Positions 47,065 through 60,799 of a DNA stretch of 64,000 nt are shown here, one piece after another. The translations under genes and the position numbers were made by a program. Within the stretch, counting starts at the first letter, position 1, and every line of letters begins with the position of its first letter. Source of the stretch: Cycas panzhihuaensis (Eukaryota; Cycadophyta); NCBI GenBank assembly GCA_023213395.1, contig CM041465.1, positions 74,779,741-74,843,740 on the forward strand, read 5' to 3'. The notes beneath the pieces were generated by a model, which was given only the letters and a program-made list of their open reading frames with translations, made no database searches and was not told where the DNA came from.

Positions 47065-48984
47065 GGTGATGATGAAGAAGTAGAAGAGATGATAGAAGTA
47101 TATGTCACTAACACGTATGGCTAATATACCTAGAACATCAGGGATATAGAAATAAATACTATGATGAGAAGTAAGTAGTGATTAATTATTTTTCAATAAC
47201 TATGAAAAATAAGTATAAGTAATAATGCAAGAATGAGACCTAATGTAGAGCTAGTAAAGAGTGGTGATGTGTCATACCACTAACCTCTAACTTATGTCCA
47301 AATGTAGGTGAGGTTTTGATACCTAAGGCTTCTAGTATACGATAAGGGCCTTCACTTGCGATACTCGCAACTGCGCTTGGTGATGAAATCCAAGTAACAG
47401 TGGAGCCTAGGTACTCCCAATTCTCACCTAGTTTACTAGTGAGCAGTTATATACCTCCTCTAAAGAGTCAAATAGTACATGTGTATCCCACAGCTATGAC
47501 AGATATTAGACCGAGTTAATTTTAATCTTGCATTAAAGTTTTTAGTTTTTTCAAGTGGTTATAATAATTATCTCTAATTGAAGGCCATAGGTATGGCTAA
47601 CTTATCCCTCTACCACTATTTCCGTTAAGACCAAACTCAGTATGAAACTCACACCTCCCTTAGGGCCTAGACTTCAGCTAACTGTGGCCTATTTCAACCA
47701 AGGCAAGTATGCGCACAAGTCAAGAACTGGTAGTATAGATCATACAGATGAGATTCTTTTTAGGAATAATGCTAATTGTTTCTAAATAACTAAAAACTAA
47801 AATGGAAAGTTGCCAAATATACTTGTTTGCTTTGTTGTTATTACTGCTTTATGATGCTTTATGCTATGTATGCAAATAGAAAAAGCATGCTAGATTTACT
47901 AGGGGAATTGGATGTTGCTTCTAATCCAAGGTTTTCCTTGCTTTTAGTACAATTGTTTCAAATACATTTTTAGAAATTTTAATACAAAATCCATAATGGG
48001 ATAAAAAGTGGATTAACTTACAGCTAAAATACTAATTTTTCTAAATCTAGATACATGCTAGTTTGCCCTATTTTGTGATTTTTTTACAAAATTTATAAAT
48101 AATAATAAATGGGTAAAATTTTCTAAAAATTACAAATATTAAGGCCTAAATGATAGAATCTAAATTTATGGCAAAAGAAAAAGATGTTTAAAATGTCATT
48201 TCTGATAGAGTATTAAAGTCAGATTTCTAAAAAGACATAAAAAACTTTTGCCCAAAAAAGCACAAAGTAGAATCCTACCATATCCACTGTCTTAGAATCT
48301 GAACTTCAATATGTCAAAAGTTATATCTTGACATGTACATTAACTTTTCCTTATGCACCATCTCCAAAATTAACAAAAAAGCTATCCAAAATGCCCTCAC
48401 AATATCCTTTGTGGGGTTGAGTAGGCAAATTTAGTATCCGTAAGAAAACTGCATAGATCTCACTAATTGGTAGATGAAATTTGATGATGTTTAGCTTAAA
48501 ACAGTTCTAAGATATAAATCTACTAGATCCCTTAAAAAACCTTTCAGATTTTTAGCTTATGATTAAAGGATTTTATTGGGAAAAGTGCCTTAAGTTACTT
48601 ATCCATAAATTTTAAACTTTTATCTCAGCCAAAACTCATTGTTATAAGCTAAATCTAAAGCTACTCTAGAAGAAAAGAATGATCCTCTTGGTAAGATAAC
48701 CCTACATGCCAAATTTCATTAAAATCTGAGATGGCCAATTTTTTCATAAAATTATAGGCCTTTAATGCTTCCAAGAATGTTCCGGCAACTAAATAGCTTT
48801 TAGAACCTATATTTTTACCTCCAAAATTTTACACACATAGAGAAAGTAGGAACATATAAAGTAATATAATTTTAATCTCTCAAAATATTAAAAATGATGA
48901 GTGCACTCTCAATACTTCACATTAAAGATGAATGAGAGGTAAAATGACTCCATGCAAGTGGAATGGAATGAATAGATCCCTTTC
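47065..48984 (-). other. Long untranslated leader of G
   Basis: About 1.9 kb between the primer site and the gag start with no open frame of note. The same stretch exists, collinear and well conserved by eye, in G2 (62283-64000). A leader this long is unusual for copia elements, where gag normally starts within a few hundred bases of the 5' LTR. Confidence 0.6.
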
Positions 48985-49000
48985 TAGGTATGATACCACA

Positions 49001-49311
49001 TGAAGGAAGGATGGATCTATGGAATAAATCACTCACATATATACAATATTAATAGAGAATGAAAAAGAAATGAAATAAGATATGAGAGCAAGCTTGGATG
49101 TGAGAATGAATAATAACTCCCTCTTTGAGATTTCACTTTTTATTATTGAGGGTGAACATTAGGGTTGGGATTTTCCTGCCTAATGACATAAACCCAAAAT
49201 TACATCTAAATGCACATAAAGTGCATTTCATTAAGAGACTAATGCTAATAATATATCCTAAGGTCACATAATTAATCTACACAAATGACCTTAATACATT
49301 AACCTCTTTCA
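49001..49311 (-). repeat. 5' LTR of G
   Basis: 311 bp, paired with 41765-42075. The primer site complement (GGTATGATACCA, 48987-48998) adjoins on its left, separated by two bases. Confidence 0.9.
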
Positions 49312-52300
49312 TGGAGTACCATAATAGAATTATAAGATGTACATATAATGATAGAATAATCTTATGAGTTATATACATATATAAAGGAATCAACATGAAT
49401 GTAAAATAAATAATAGATCAAGTATGTAATAAGCAATCACCACAAGAGAGATAACGTATTTATATGTGAAAAGCCCAGTATGGAAGAAACCATGGGAGAA
49501 GATAAAGTTAAAACTCCTTTTAATGATCAAAATAAATACATCTCTTTTTTCAAGTTCGCAAGTTGTATTTGTATATATTTATATTGATGTTCACCTTATA
49601 AGTAGCCTATCATGTCTCTTGAGCCTTTATATCATCTGATAGTATATAATCATGAATATATATACATCTCACAAATCTCAATGTATGTGAATGGTAGGAT
49701 TGTATATGTGTCATATTACACTAACATTAAACAATACACATATGATTAAATCATGTATTCCAACATTCCTCCTTAATGTTCAATGTCTTTAAATTTTCAT
49801 GTGTTCATCTCTTGGTCTTCGTGTTTTCATGTCCTTAGTCTTTAATTTGTATGTTAGATCCCGTAACTTGTATCTTATATCAATATACATATATATCTAT
49901 ATCATGTGTCATTACCTATAATTTGTAATAAAATTATATGTAATAAACCTATATGTAGTCATTTGTACACTTTAATGACTAAATATGAATAACCAACCTA
50001 TAAATATCAACCATTATTTTTTATTAATATCAACATATATGAAATATCTTCCTAAATATCTTCATATCTTTACCTATATAACTGTTTTCATCAACATCAA
50101 CTATTATCAAATCAATAGACAAACAAATTGATTTCTAAGTCCATATACAACAATAATGATCCACCAAAATACATGGATAACCAACCTCTATAATCATTAG
50201 TTCTCTAGGTAATTACTTCAAATACATGGCTCATTAGCTTTCAAAATGCTTGTACAAGAGTAACATAATCTCATCTCTTACGTATAAGTTAGAATAATAC
50301 AATCGAGTGTGTTCTATAAGAGTTGCTTATAACACTTATACTTGCCTCTTTGAAATAATATTTATTTTATGTGCTTCTTTACTTACACACTTTATTAGCT
50401 TTCCTTTGGTGTCCATTATTCACACATCAACAAATCATCATCTAAAAAATAACTAACTTTGGGAATAAGCCAAAGTACTTAGCCAAGACAAGTTAGATGT
50501 AACATGGTAGCATTAACAATGTGTTTCCATGCCTCTTATTATATATGGCTAGTCATATTTCTCATTGAAAAATACAAATAAACATCTTTCATCTTTCTTT
50601 CTTTTAGTTGGAACATCTCAATAGTTGAATATTAGTTGGATAACATCAACAATTAATTTGGTATACTCATTAAATAATCATATGGGACTTCTTGCTATCT
50701 CGTTAATAGGTGGAACTCTCTTATTAATCTCCTTATCTCTCCAACATCAATTAAACAAACCAATTGGTCCCTTAATCGAATATCAAGTGGTGTCATCAAT
50801 CATCAAACAAGTGTCTTTTATCATTTATCAAAAAAATATTAAGTCAAACCAGTGATATTTAACATTTAAGTACCATTGGTCATTATACTAAACTAATTAT
50901 ATAAATTTTTAAGGGGGGGTTTTATATCTAACATTTCAATAAGTTTCTGTATTAATAACTCATCAAATATTTTTCACTTCATATTTTTTTAACTGATTTT
51001 AATCCTTCATATATCATAAATGAGATATAAATTGATTGATTTTAAATTAAACATTTTTTTACTTTCTTCATTTACCAAAAATAAGTTTACCATTATATCT
51101 AAAGCCATTGAAAATATCATAATGTACTGAAATTCTTCTAGAAAAGGTTATAAAATATAGCTTTTATGAGGTTTAGATCATTTTTATCAACTTTACCTAT
51201 TATTTTCTCTATCCTTTGTTAACTAAAGTATGCCTTGTGACCACTTGTTTCAATTGTCTCAAAGTTCTCCTTTTAATACAACTAATAACACCTGATTCTA
51301 GTATCCTAGTGATGAGTTATGGTAAAATATATACCATTATATCTTGAAAAACTATACAGTCCTTAAGAAATAAGCTTTTGGATTTCAAAATTTATTTTGA
51401 TTTAAAATATAAATTTTATAAATATAAATTTTTTTAATTTGATTAAATTTGGTTTGAGATTTATCCCCTTCACGAATTAGTCCCTGGTTCTATGGATTTT
51501 CCATGTGACCTACTATTAATTAATTGAGGGGATTATTAGACTTAATAAAAATATAAAAAATAATTAAATTTTTAGTTTCAAATATAAAATTTTAAATAAA
51601 AAAATTAAATTGATCAGTAAATTTTTTAATCTCTAGAATGAATATTCATCTTTGTATTTCTGCATCTATAAATCACAAATCTTCTCCAAAAAAATTCTTA
51701 TAAGGTGGGCATTTAGCATCTGTCATCTTCTTATTGGTTTGGTATTAATAATTACTTTATTTGATGGCTATCTACTATCCTCTCCATGGTAGATTTATCC
51801 ATTTTAGGCATCTCTTTAAATGGGCTTAGATGGGTGGTTGGTTGTATAGACTTCTCAATGTTGTGACTAACGTGTAGTGTTATGTCTTGATCCTTTGTTA
51901 CAAAAATGCATGGTATTTAGGAACATGGTGTTATTTGGCTATATTCATTTGTGACTTGAACATAAATTTTGTGGATGGTATATATGATGCATGGCATTTC
52001 TTCTTCATGATATTCTTTATGTAGGCATGTGGATGTTCAGACATATTCTTCATGGGCAAGTAGCATGTGATCTATTGATTTCTTATCTTTTATTATATGC
52101 TAAGTGTAGGTATTCTACTCTTCATATATAGGCATTTCTCCTATAGAGTTGTATTGGATTGAAAATTTATTTTAGAGTTGTTGTTTCTACATTCTTTATC
52201 CATTATTTAATGTCCCCTCTTCTTTAGTTTGAATATGGGAATACCCTCAACAACAAAGGGATCTCTAAAGTTCTTAATTATAGCACTTCCCTATGCTTTA

Positions 52301-53544
52301 GCCTTAATCTTTTCTTTGCCTAGTGGCCTAAAGAGAAATAGAAGGGAATAACAATATTTATTAGTTCTTTTTTCTTGGAGTTAATTTAGGTGGTTTGAGA
52401 GGTGACCTACACAAAGCATATAGTTATTGACAAAAGACAATTTGGAGAGAAAATCTTGCCTGTACATCCCGTTCTATTTCTCTTTCATTTACTTCTACTC
52501 TACTCTTCTAATTATTTTTATTCACATGGTTGCCCTATAAATTTAAGAGCTCATATGGCAATCCCTATAAATGGGGATGAAGTGAATAAGTAATGAATAA
52601 GGTATTTGTTGTGGCAATATATGCTCTAATACATTGGTGTATTTTGTGTAATGTCATTACCACAATATTCTTATGTGCATCTATTATGTTATATACCCAT
52701 GTATATATATTATACTATATTCATCCTCTTAAAGGTTTTCATGCCAAGATAATATTCTTGTTAAACCATCCATAATGCCTTCAAAGTTTTCATCAAACCA
52801 TTCAATAATATGGCCACATAAATATTTCATACCACTGCAATATCATTGTGTCCTCATTTATGAATTTCAATTGCTCTCTATATATTTGTTTCATTTCATC
52901 ATTATAATAATCATATATGTGCCATATACTTATCATATAACTCATTAAAACATGTCATTATTCATAGCTAGTGCTTATCTCTATTTACTTCTCATCATAC
53001 TATATAGCCATGTTGCTTGTTTCTTGTTTTGTTGATGGGATACCAACTTCATCTTGGCAGTGAATCTCTATCTAAGATTCTTGTAAAAGCCTCTAGAATG
53101 GTTCATTAGTGACATTAAATTTTCAAGTAGGACACTCGTAAAAGCCTTCACTAATGAACTAAAAATCTTCATTAGTGGATTGCTTGGAATACCTACATGC
53201 TCTTGAGAATATGTGCATAACATACACAAATAAGATCTATAATAAATTAACATATTAACATACCATTAGTATCTATAATTCATGTGGCTTCATTTACTGC
53301 CTGTATGTGGCTATGTCTGTGGCTTCATCATCTCATCTTTATTTGGCCCCTAGATCTTGGTCATATATCACTCACATAACTCTAGGATATTCAGATTTCT
53401 AGCTCATCAATTTCACCTCATAACTATCTCCTATACTAGCTCATGTCATGGCTCTTTCACTATCTCATACTAGCTTATCACACTAGCTCATATAGGCTTT
53501 TTCTCATTGCATAAGATCTTCTACTTACTATGGCTCTAATACCA

Positions 53545-53797
53545 TGTTAGAATTTATAATTTCACTATAATATTATATTGGAAATATAGAATAATGTAAT
53601 AGGATTATAAGATACATATATAATGACAGAATAATCTCATGAGTTATGTACACATATAAAGGAAACAACATGAATGCAAAGTAAATAATAGATCAAGTAT
53701 ACAATAATGAAAAACTACAAGAGACATAACGGGTTTATATGTGGAAAATCTAGTGTGGGTAAAAGCATGGGATGCGATTAAATCATAAATTCCAATA
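53545..53797 (-). repeat. 5' LTR of element C, internally deleted
   Basis: 253 bp against about 490 bp for the other copies. It matches the outer parts, from TGTTAGAATTTATAA to GTGTGGGTAAAAGCATGGGA, and then the final GATTAAATC..TTCCAATA. The middle, about 240 bp, is missing. Confidence 0.7.
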
Positions 53798-56700
53798 AGG
53801 AGGAAGGTTGGGGTTGGGGGGGGGGGGGGTGTGTGTAATGTATTGTATATGTATGTGTTTTCCTTCGCACATACATATACACATCATATTGATACATATT
53901 TTATCCCATCTTAGTCAAGAATAAATATCTTAATTCTATTTAATTTTGGTAAATTTGAGAGATGTATTAAGTCATACACGTATTTTAAGAAGCTTTTATT
54001 TTCTTAAATTTCATGTATATATATATATAAACACACATAAGTGTGTGTGATATTCAAGAGCGTCACTCTAAATAGTTCTTTTATTTTTGTATGTACATGA
54101 ATTTAAAGATTTTTAATCATAGGTGAACACTTACAAAGTTATAGTTTTTAATGAACTTCATAGGTAGAGTTCTTATTGTAGATGAGTTTATAAGTTAGAG
54201 CTTCACTATAGATAGAGTTTCAACCAAGTTTGCAATGGTTGATAATTATGAATAAGAAGTCTACAAAGTAAAGGATTTATAAAGAATACTTTTTACAAGA
54301 AGGTGCTTCACTTGATGCAGAGTTTTGAATAAGCCATTATAAATATACATTTGTGAGGGGAATTTATAAAGTAAAATTTCTTTAAAGTACAAGATAAGGC
54401 ATATGACAAAGTTTAACTAGACTAAAGTACAAAGCATCGTGAGTTAACATTCTACAAGAGGTATTCTCACTAAAGAAAGGTGTCAAGAGATTGATAACCA
54501 TGAGATAAAGATTTATGAGGAAGTGAGTCATAAAGTAAACTATGAATGGTGTTTAATATACATGTGGTCATATCCAAGGCATTCCCAATAGAGTATTTCA
54601 CTTGTCTAAGTGATAGGAGAAAAGTTGGAGATAAAAGCAAGTTTTAAGGCATGAGATACAAAATGAATTGTAATTATTAGATCAACAGAAATACAACATT
54701 AGGTGGATTTTGTAAGATGGAACTTCATAAGTTTGAGCAACAAGGAAAATGCAATGCAACAATGAATATTAATTATCCACTAAGAAGGAAACATGTTGAC
54801 ATCATGTTGTTTCCTATAATTTTGTCCTCTCGTATGGCCAAGTGTTATTTTCATTCTTGCTTCCTATGGGTAAAGCATGGTTGGACCTTATTTTTTTACT
54901 CTTCTCCTGTAATAACCTAGTTCTTATGCCAAATATATCAAAAGCTATTGTAGTCCCCTTAACCTAGGGATGGTTTTAACTAATAAGTTAATATTATAGA
55001 GTTAGTGGCGGTTAGTGTTAATAGCATCTCATGATAATAGAATTTATTAATCCATGTGCACTATTAAACATAGTGCAATCCCATGAGTTAATAATAATGT
55101 GGTGGTTAATATAAATGAGTAGTTAGTATGAGGGTTAAGAATAATAAGTTTATAAATTAGTGTGCATATTTTATCTATAAAAACATCCTCCTATACATTG
55201 TAAGGACTTATGGTTGTTTCTAATATAGTACTATTAACTCTTCAATGAAGATGAATATTCTAATCAAGATTTGTTTGCTTGTCTTTCATTGAGTTTTAAT
55301 TACATATCCTTAAATGTTACAGTTATAGAGGCTAGCTATATTACAAGTGGTGTTAGAGTGCACGGTGAATGGGTGAGCATTAAGTCTCTCATGGTGATCC
55401 ATATGACCTTTGATCCATGTGCCTCCATCATCAAAATTTTATCCTTTTTTCTTTAACAAGTCATATTGTCCATGGTTTATTTATATTCCATACACTTATA
55501 ACTTACTTCTCAGCATGCCTTAGTATTCCATTTGCATTTGGTATGAGCAACTACTATGTTTTGTGTTTGGAATGAGTTGTCAAGTAGAGTTTAGCTATCT
55601 TTAAGTGTGTGTGAGTCCTATTTAATTAAAGTACCTACTTTACTTACATTCAGATACATTAGGCTATCAATAAACATTATAGTGTCACTATGTTTTATGT
55701 CTAGCATCTAGGTCAGTTGCATCTAATGAAATTATATTATATTCCTTTGTATGCCTATCAATCTAGATGAATTTAGGATTTGGATATCATATTTACATCT
55801 ATCTCTAGTAATTTCCTTTACGGAATGATTTGAGTTAGCTATTAAATAGTGCTCATAAGTCTATTTACATTCTCTCCCTTGACATCTATTCGTATCTCTA
55901 TAATTAACATTTGTATAGGTGTCTGCATTCTTGAAGTGATATTCCCATATTAGCATCCTACTATTGATTATGGTTGACAAATGTTGTGCTTCATTCTTCA
56001 TTATGTGTTGTGCATTGAAAGTTTTGGTCATGTATTAAATCAATGAAGAGAGACTATAGAGGCATAGCTAGTGGGACTATTCAAGGATACCAATCTTTGT
56101 GAAATTCATACTTAAAGATGTTTAAAGACATTCGACTTGTTGCCTTACTATATTCAAGGAGAAAGAGCTTAAACGATACCAGTCCTTCCACTATTATTCT
56201 ACATTCGTATTATATTTGGTTTATCACCTTTAGAGAATAAATCCATATATGATATCATTGCAAATCATTAAGGCCAAAGACCCCTTCTATTATAGACAAT
56301 TCAATCAAACCCTAATGTGATTTCAATAGTGAAATTATACTTAAGAAAGACTTATTTTCTTTCAATATAGTGTTGTTAATATTAAATTGAGTTAGAATGG
56401 TATTTATAATCCATTAAGCCTTTAAGTGAGATCATCAAAGGTCATATGGACTAGAGAATATGACCCAGTTCTTTTTGAAAAGGGGGCTGAGTTTAATTAC
56501 AAGTGATGTCTTGAAATTTTAAATATTACTTGTACATTTTAGCCTATATCTTTCTCATGCGAATTCAAAATTTAGTTCCATTAGATCTAATAGAAGCTAT
56601 ATTTTGTCAGCTTCATTTTGACCTGTTATATGGCCTATTTTAGAGTTGGTTTATATTAATTATTAAGGTTTGAAGTTGGATCTTGTAGTTTCATGTTACT

Positions 56701-56971
56701 TTATAATGTATCTTTTAGAACAGTTATAAGGCTATTTACACTTTGGTTAAGCAACCATTACTCTTAAGGTCAGTATTTTCTTGACAGTCAAAATTTTCTC
56801 TAAAAAAAGAAAAAAAAACATTATCATGGTATGGCCTTAGACTCTAGCCAAGACTAAAATTGTTGATTTTAGTCTTCATGGTTCTATCATCTTTGATGAC
56901 TAGAATATAACTTTACTCACATGCTTTAATGAGATCAACCTAAAAAATAAGTATGAAAAGATTCACCAAAG
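53798..56971. other. Unassigned AT-rich region
   Basis: No domain is recognised on either strand. It starts with a G-rich run (14 G at 53816-53829, then GT repeats). The stretch 54050-54560 has loosely repeated phrases such as TAGAGTT and AAAGTAAA, which may be a decayed tandem repeat. An LTR-like segment lies at 54907-55345. Short open frames (54717-54920, 55271-55456) have no match I know. Confidence 0.45.
54907..55345 (+). repeat. Candidate copia-type LTR with primer site
   Basis: It starts TGTAATAACC and ends TATTACA. Two bases on is TGGTGTTAGAGTG (55348-55360), similar to the initiator-Met primer site TGGTATCAGAGC. A TATA-like CTATAAAAAC lies at 55177-55186, some 160 bp before the end. 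No partner LTR or polypurine tract was found before element G2, and 55361-56971 shows no gag. It may be the 5' remnant of a truncated element. Confidence 0.4.
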
Positions 56972-57281
56972 TGAAGGAAGGATGGATTTAGGGAATAAAT
57001 CACTCACATGCACACAACGAAAATGAAGAATGAAAAAAAATGAAATAAGATATGAGAGCAAGCTTGAAGTTGAGAATGAATAATGACTCCCTCTTTTAGA
57101 TTTTGCCTTTTATTATTGAGGGTAAGTATTAGGACTAGGATTTTCTTGCCTAATGACATGAACCCAAACTTATATCTAAATACACATAAAGTATATTTCA
57201 CTGAGAGATTAATGCTAACAATATATCCTAAGGTCACTTAATTAATCTACACAAATAACCTTGATACATTAACCTCTTTCA
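56972..57281 (-). repeat. 3' LTR of G2
   Basis: 310 bp, TGAAGGAAGGATGG to CCTCTTTCA on the plus strand, similar throughout to the G LTRs. Confidence 0.9.
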
Positions 57282-57299
57282 ATCCCCCCCTTAATAGTG

Positions 57300-59260
57300 G
57301 AAGGTTATTTTGAGAAAATCTATTCTATGAGGTCTTCATTTGAGCCTCATTATTATATTGAAATTCTAAATGACACTTTTGTGGGAAAACCCTTATGGGG
57401 AATAAAACCCACAGACTTTCTAAGATTTATAGCCCCTTTTATAAATCAAAATGGCTAAAGTAGCTCTTTGATATAGCCTGATAACCAAGCAGCTTAAATG
57501 TGTAGTTTAATGTGCTAAGTCTCCATATACCATTTGGTCATCCCCTATGCCCTTTCAAGTTTTCACAAGTTTTGATTTTCTAAAACTAGTATAACCTTTA
57601 TCCTTCTATGCCCACATGGAGTTTTTACAAATAAGATAGAGCAGAGACTTACTCTTATTCTTCTGTGCCTACAAGGGGTTTTTATAAATAGAATAGAGTA
57701 TGTTAATCGTGTTGGTATCTTCTTTGATCAGTCGAAAATGGAGGCCGTAAGACTGAGCTACCTTTAGAACTATTCAAACTTAACCTTTTGTAGTAGTTTG
57801 GTGAAGCCATTGACCACTTGATCTATTGTGGGGTAGTATTCCAGTTGAATTATACTATCATGAATAAGTTCTCTAATCCTATGGACTTTCGTACTTATGT
57901 ATTTTATATGATCATGAAATATAGGATTTTTCACCATGTGGATTATTAATTGATTATCCACACGAAGGCTGGTAGGAATTTTTTTGGTGATATTCAATGT
58001 TTTCAATAATCTTCTAAGTCATGTCACCCCCTTACTGGTCTTAGAAGTAGTAATGTATTCATCCATGGTAGTTAATCAGCAACTATCTTCTACTATCTGG
58101 ATCTCCATGATATTGGTATTATTCCAAGAAACATTACATACCCAAACATATATCTTCTCGTAACTTTATCTCTTACAAAGTTTGAGTCTGTATATACAAA
58201 AAGCTTAAATTTATTATTAGTTTCATACAACAAAACATATTTGCTAGTTGTCTTTAGGTATTTTAACACTCAAACTATAGCCTACCAGTGATTCTACTTA
58301 GGATTTGTCATGAATCATATAAGAATACCAATAGAGTGTGCAATATCTAGTCTTGTATTAGTAGTATAGATGAGACTACCTATAAGTTTCCTGTAAAGTC
58401 TTACGTCTACCTCCCTAGTGTCACCATCAGCTGAGAGTTTGGTATTAGGACCCATAGGTAAAGTTACTGGTTGAACATCTTCTAACTAAAACTTGGTTAG
58501 AAGATCGTTGATGTATTTTTCTTAAGAGAGGAAAAATTTGCTATTCTTTTGTGTTACTTCAATTCCCAAGTAATATTTCATCAAACCGATGTTAGAAAAT
58601 TTGAATGTTTTTCCAAGGTCATTTTTCAGCTAGCTTATTGCTTGTTCACTGTTGCCTATTACTAACATGCCATCCATAAAGATTATGAGATAAGTGACTT
58701 TGTTTTCTTGGCACTTGATGAATAATATTGCATTAATATCTTGGTAGTCACAAACCCCATATCCAAGTTACCTCATTCTTTCAAACAACTTGGCAAACCA
58801 AGCACGAGGGGTTTGTTTAAGGCCATATAAGGGCTTTCTGAGCCTACAAACCTTATGCTCTTAACCTTCGATCTCATATCCTTCTGGTTGAGCCATATAA
58901 ATTTCTTGTTTAAGATATCCATTGAAAAACATAGTCTTAATATCGAGCTAGTGGATTTTCCAACCTCATTGAGTAGTTAAGGCAATAAGAGTTTAAATTA
59001 TAGGCCACTTAGTTGTAGGTGCAAAGGCTATAGTGTAGTTGATGCCTTACCTTTGTGTGAATCCTCTAGCTACCAACCTCACCTTATGTTTTTTAAGGGT
59101 GCCATCTAATCTATATTTATTTTTAAACACCCATTTATTTTGAATTACCTTTCTGCTAAGTGGTAGATCAATGAACTTCCATGTACTATTTTTTATGAGA
59201 GATTGGTATTCTTCATTCATTGGATTTCTCTAGAATGTATGTTTTATAGCTTTCTGGTAT
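57300..59260 (-). pseudogene. G2 copia reverse transcriptase and RNase H, broken
   Basis: The C-terminal RNase H piece (58006-57770) contains LRVDNQLIIHMVKNPIFHDH and STKVHRIRELIHDSI, the standard end of copia RNase H (DN..AI....NP..H.R.KHI). The reverse transcriptase catalytic box near 58664-58690 reads YLIIFMDGMLVIGNS, so YVDD is replaced by FMDG. Stops and shifts are frequent. Confidence 0.85.
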
Positions 59261-59479
59261 GAGAGGGGATCTTCATTAAGAGTAAGGTGCAGTTATGTCA
59301 GTTGAAGCTTAGTATATAATGATTCTTACATCCTTACTCTATGGGCACTTCGAGTGCCAGTTTTACCCACCTTATCTGGTCGTATTTCTTGATTGAATCA
59401 ATAGGCTTTATAAGATCCTTGAGTTGGGAATAAGGTCATCATTTCCTTAACTTCTTGGTTCTCATCTTATTTATTAAAA

Positions 59480-60665
59480 TGATTATTTTATGAGGAGGAT
59501 GTTGATGCACTTGAGGAAGATGTTCCTTCTACCACTGCTTTGCCTTTGTCGACTGAAGGTGGAGAGGATGATTCTTCTATAATGGCATTGCCTCTATTAA
59601 CTCTGTTATCTTTAAAGGATGGTATTAGATATGCATTCATCGGTTCAGAGTTATAACTTACATTCTCTGAGGCTCTATTATCAGCTTCTAATATTTGGAG
59701 TAATTTATATCTGTCCCCCCCCACCCTCCCCCCCCCCTTAAATTTTAGAATCTAAACATCATACTTGATAATATTATTACAGCAGTGTGAGGGTATTTTG
59801 GAGTCCAGTCTAAGTAATTGATCATCTATCTCCATAAAAATGACATCTCTGGTAATGATGGTTTTTCATTGTGAAGGTATAAATACCTTATACTCTTTCT
59901 TATCTATAGGGTATCCAATAAAGATGCCTTTAAGTTCCCTTGCCTAGAGTTTATTTCAATCTACATCCAAAATATGGGTATATAGCATGTAGAGCCAAAA
60001 AGTTTGAAGTAGTGAACAATGGGGGCTTATCCTGACCACTTTTCATTAGGTGATTGTCCTTCCTTTAATCGGCCCATAGGTAGGCAAGTACATTTTTGCA
60101 TACCAACATAGCTCAAGCCATGTTTATGATTATCCTATTCATATAATTAGCAACTTTATTTTATTGTGGGGTACCTACTATTTCTTTTTTTTATGTTTGA
60201 TTCCATTATCTCAAAGGTAGCTTTCAAACTCAATCAAGGTATATTTGCCACTATTATTAGTTCAAAGACATTTGAGTTGATAATCTAACTCTTTTTTAGT
60301 ATGGACTTTGAATTCTTTGAATACACAGAAGGCTTCATCTTTCTTGTGTAGAAAAACTACTATACTTTTTTATTGAAATCATCAACGAAAGAGATGTAAT
60401 ATAACTTGCCTTTCAATGAAGGAATAGGCATTGGTCCGTACGGATTATAGTGTACTAATTATAATGGATGGCTTGATTTTCACAGACTTTTGGGAAAGGG
60501 TTGTCGATGAGATTTGGTAATGATATAAGCTTCACGTTTAAAGGTCTTAGAGGAGAACTTTGGAAGATTTAAAAGAGTGTTATAAAGATCTCTAAGTCTA
60601 TTAATATAAACATAGCCTATGTGAGTATGCCAAATAGCTTTTAGTGATAATGTTGGGTGGGTCAT
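59480..60665 (-). pseudogene. G2 copia integrase, broken
   Basis: The zinc region (60665-60480) reads AIWHTHIGYVYINRLRDL and REAYIITKSHRQPFP. The second His and both Cys of the pairs seen in G are changed (Tyr or Arg). The core region 60460-60240 is shattered by stops. The linker to RT (59724-59488) is Ser-, Glu- and Asn-rich and ends SSSSASTSSS; the C-rich homopolymer lies at 59715-59738. Confidence 0.8.
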
Positions 60666-60799
60666 GATGGAGTTAAATACAAATTCATCATCAGCACAAG
60701 GGCTTTAGGTATAATGGGCTTCAGAAGATGGAGAGCTATTTGGTGGAAAGAGTTTGCTAGAGAGATGTCCAGTCAAGACCACTCGATTAGTTGGAGGGT

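Larger units (their letters stand above)
41765..49311 (-). mobile_element. Ty1/copia element G, inserted in the LTR of element C
   Basis: Two 311-bp LTRs, 41765-42075 and 49001-49311, read TGAAGGAAGGATGG on the left and end CCTCTTTCA on the plus strand. Target duplication TAGAG (41760-41764) and TGGAG (49312-49316), one mismatch. On the minus strand the primer site is TGGTATCATACC (48987-48998) and the polypurine tract lies at 42076-42088. Order from the right is a leader of about 1.9 kb, then gag, protease, integrase, RT and RNase H, as in Ty1/copia. All genes are broken. The closely related G2 begins at 56972. Confidence 0.93.
41718..53797 (-). mobile_element. Element C, copy 2: LTR retrotransposon interrupted by copia element G
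   Basis: 3' LTR is 41718-41764 continued at 49312-49765, and the 5' LTR is 53545-53797. The primer site TGGTATTAGAGCC is on the minus strand at 53531-53543, directly next to the 5' LTR (one mismatch from the initiator-Met site). AAGGAGGAA next to the 3' LTR (49766-49774) is the polypurine tract. The interior, 49766-53530, has no recognised gag or pol domain; the few open frames (for example 50625-50855 on +) look accidental. It is decayed or non-autonomous. Target duplication is unclear because the flanks are GGGGG and AGGAG runs. Copy 1 is 10665-14275. Confidence 0.68.

Noticed and set aside
50625-50855. A 76-codon plus-strand frame inside element C
   Set aside because: Antisense to the element, not kept open in copy 1 (about 11990-12240), no domain.
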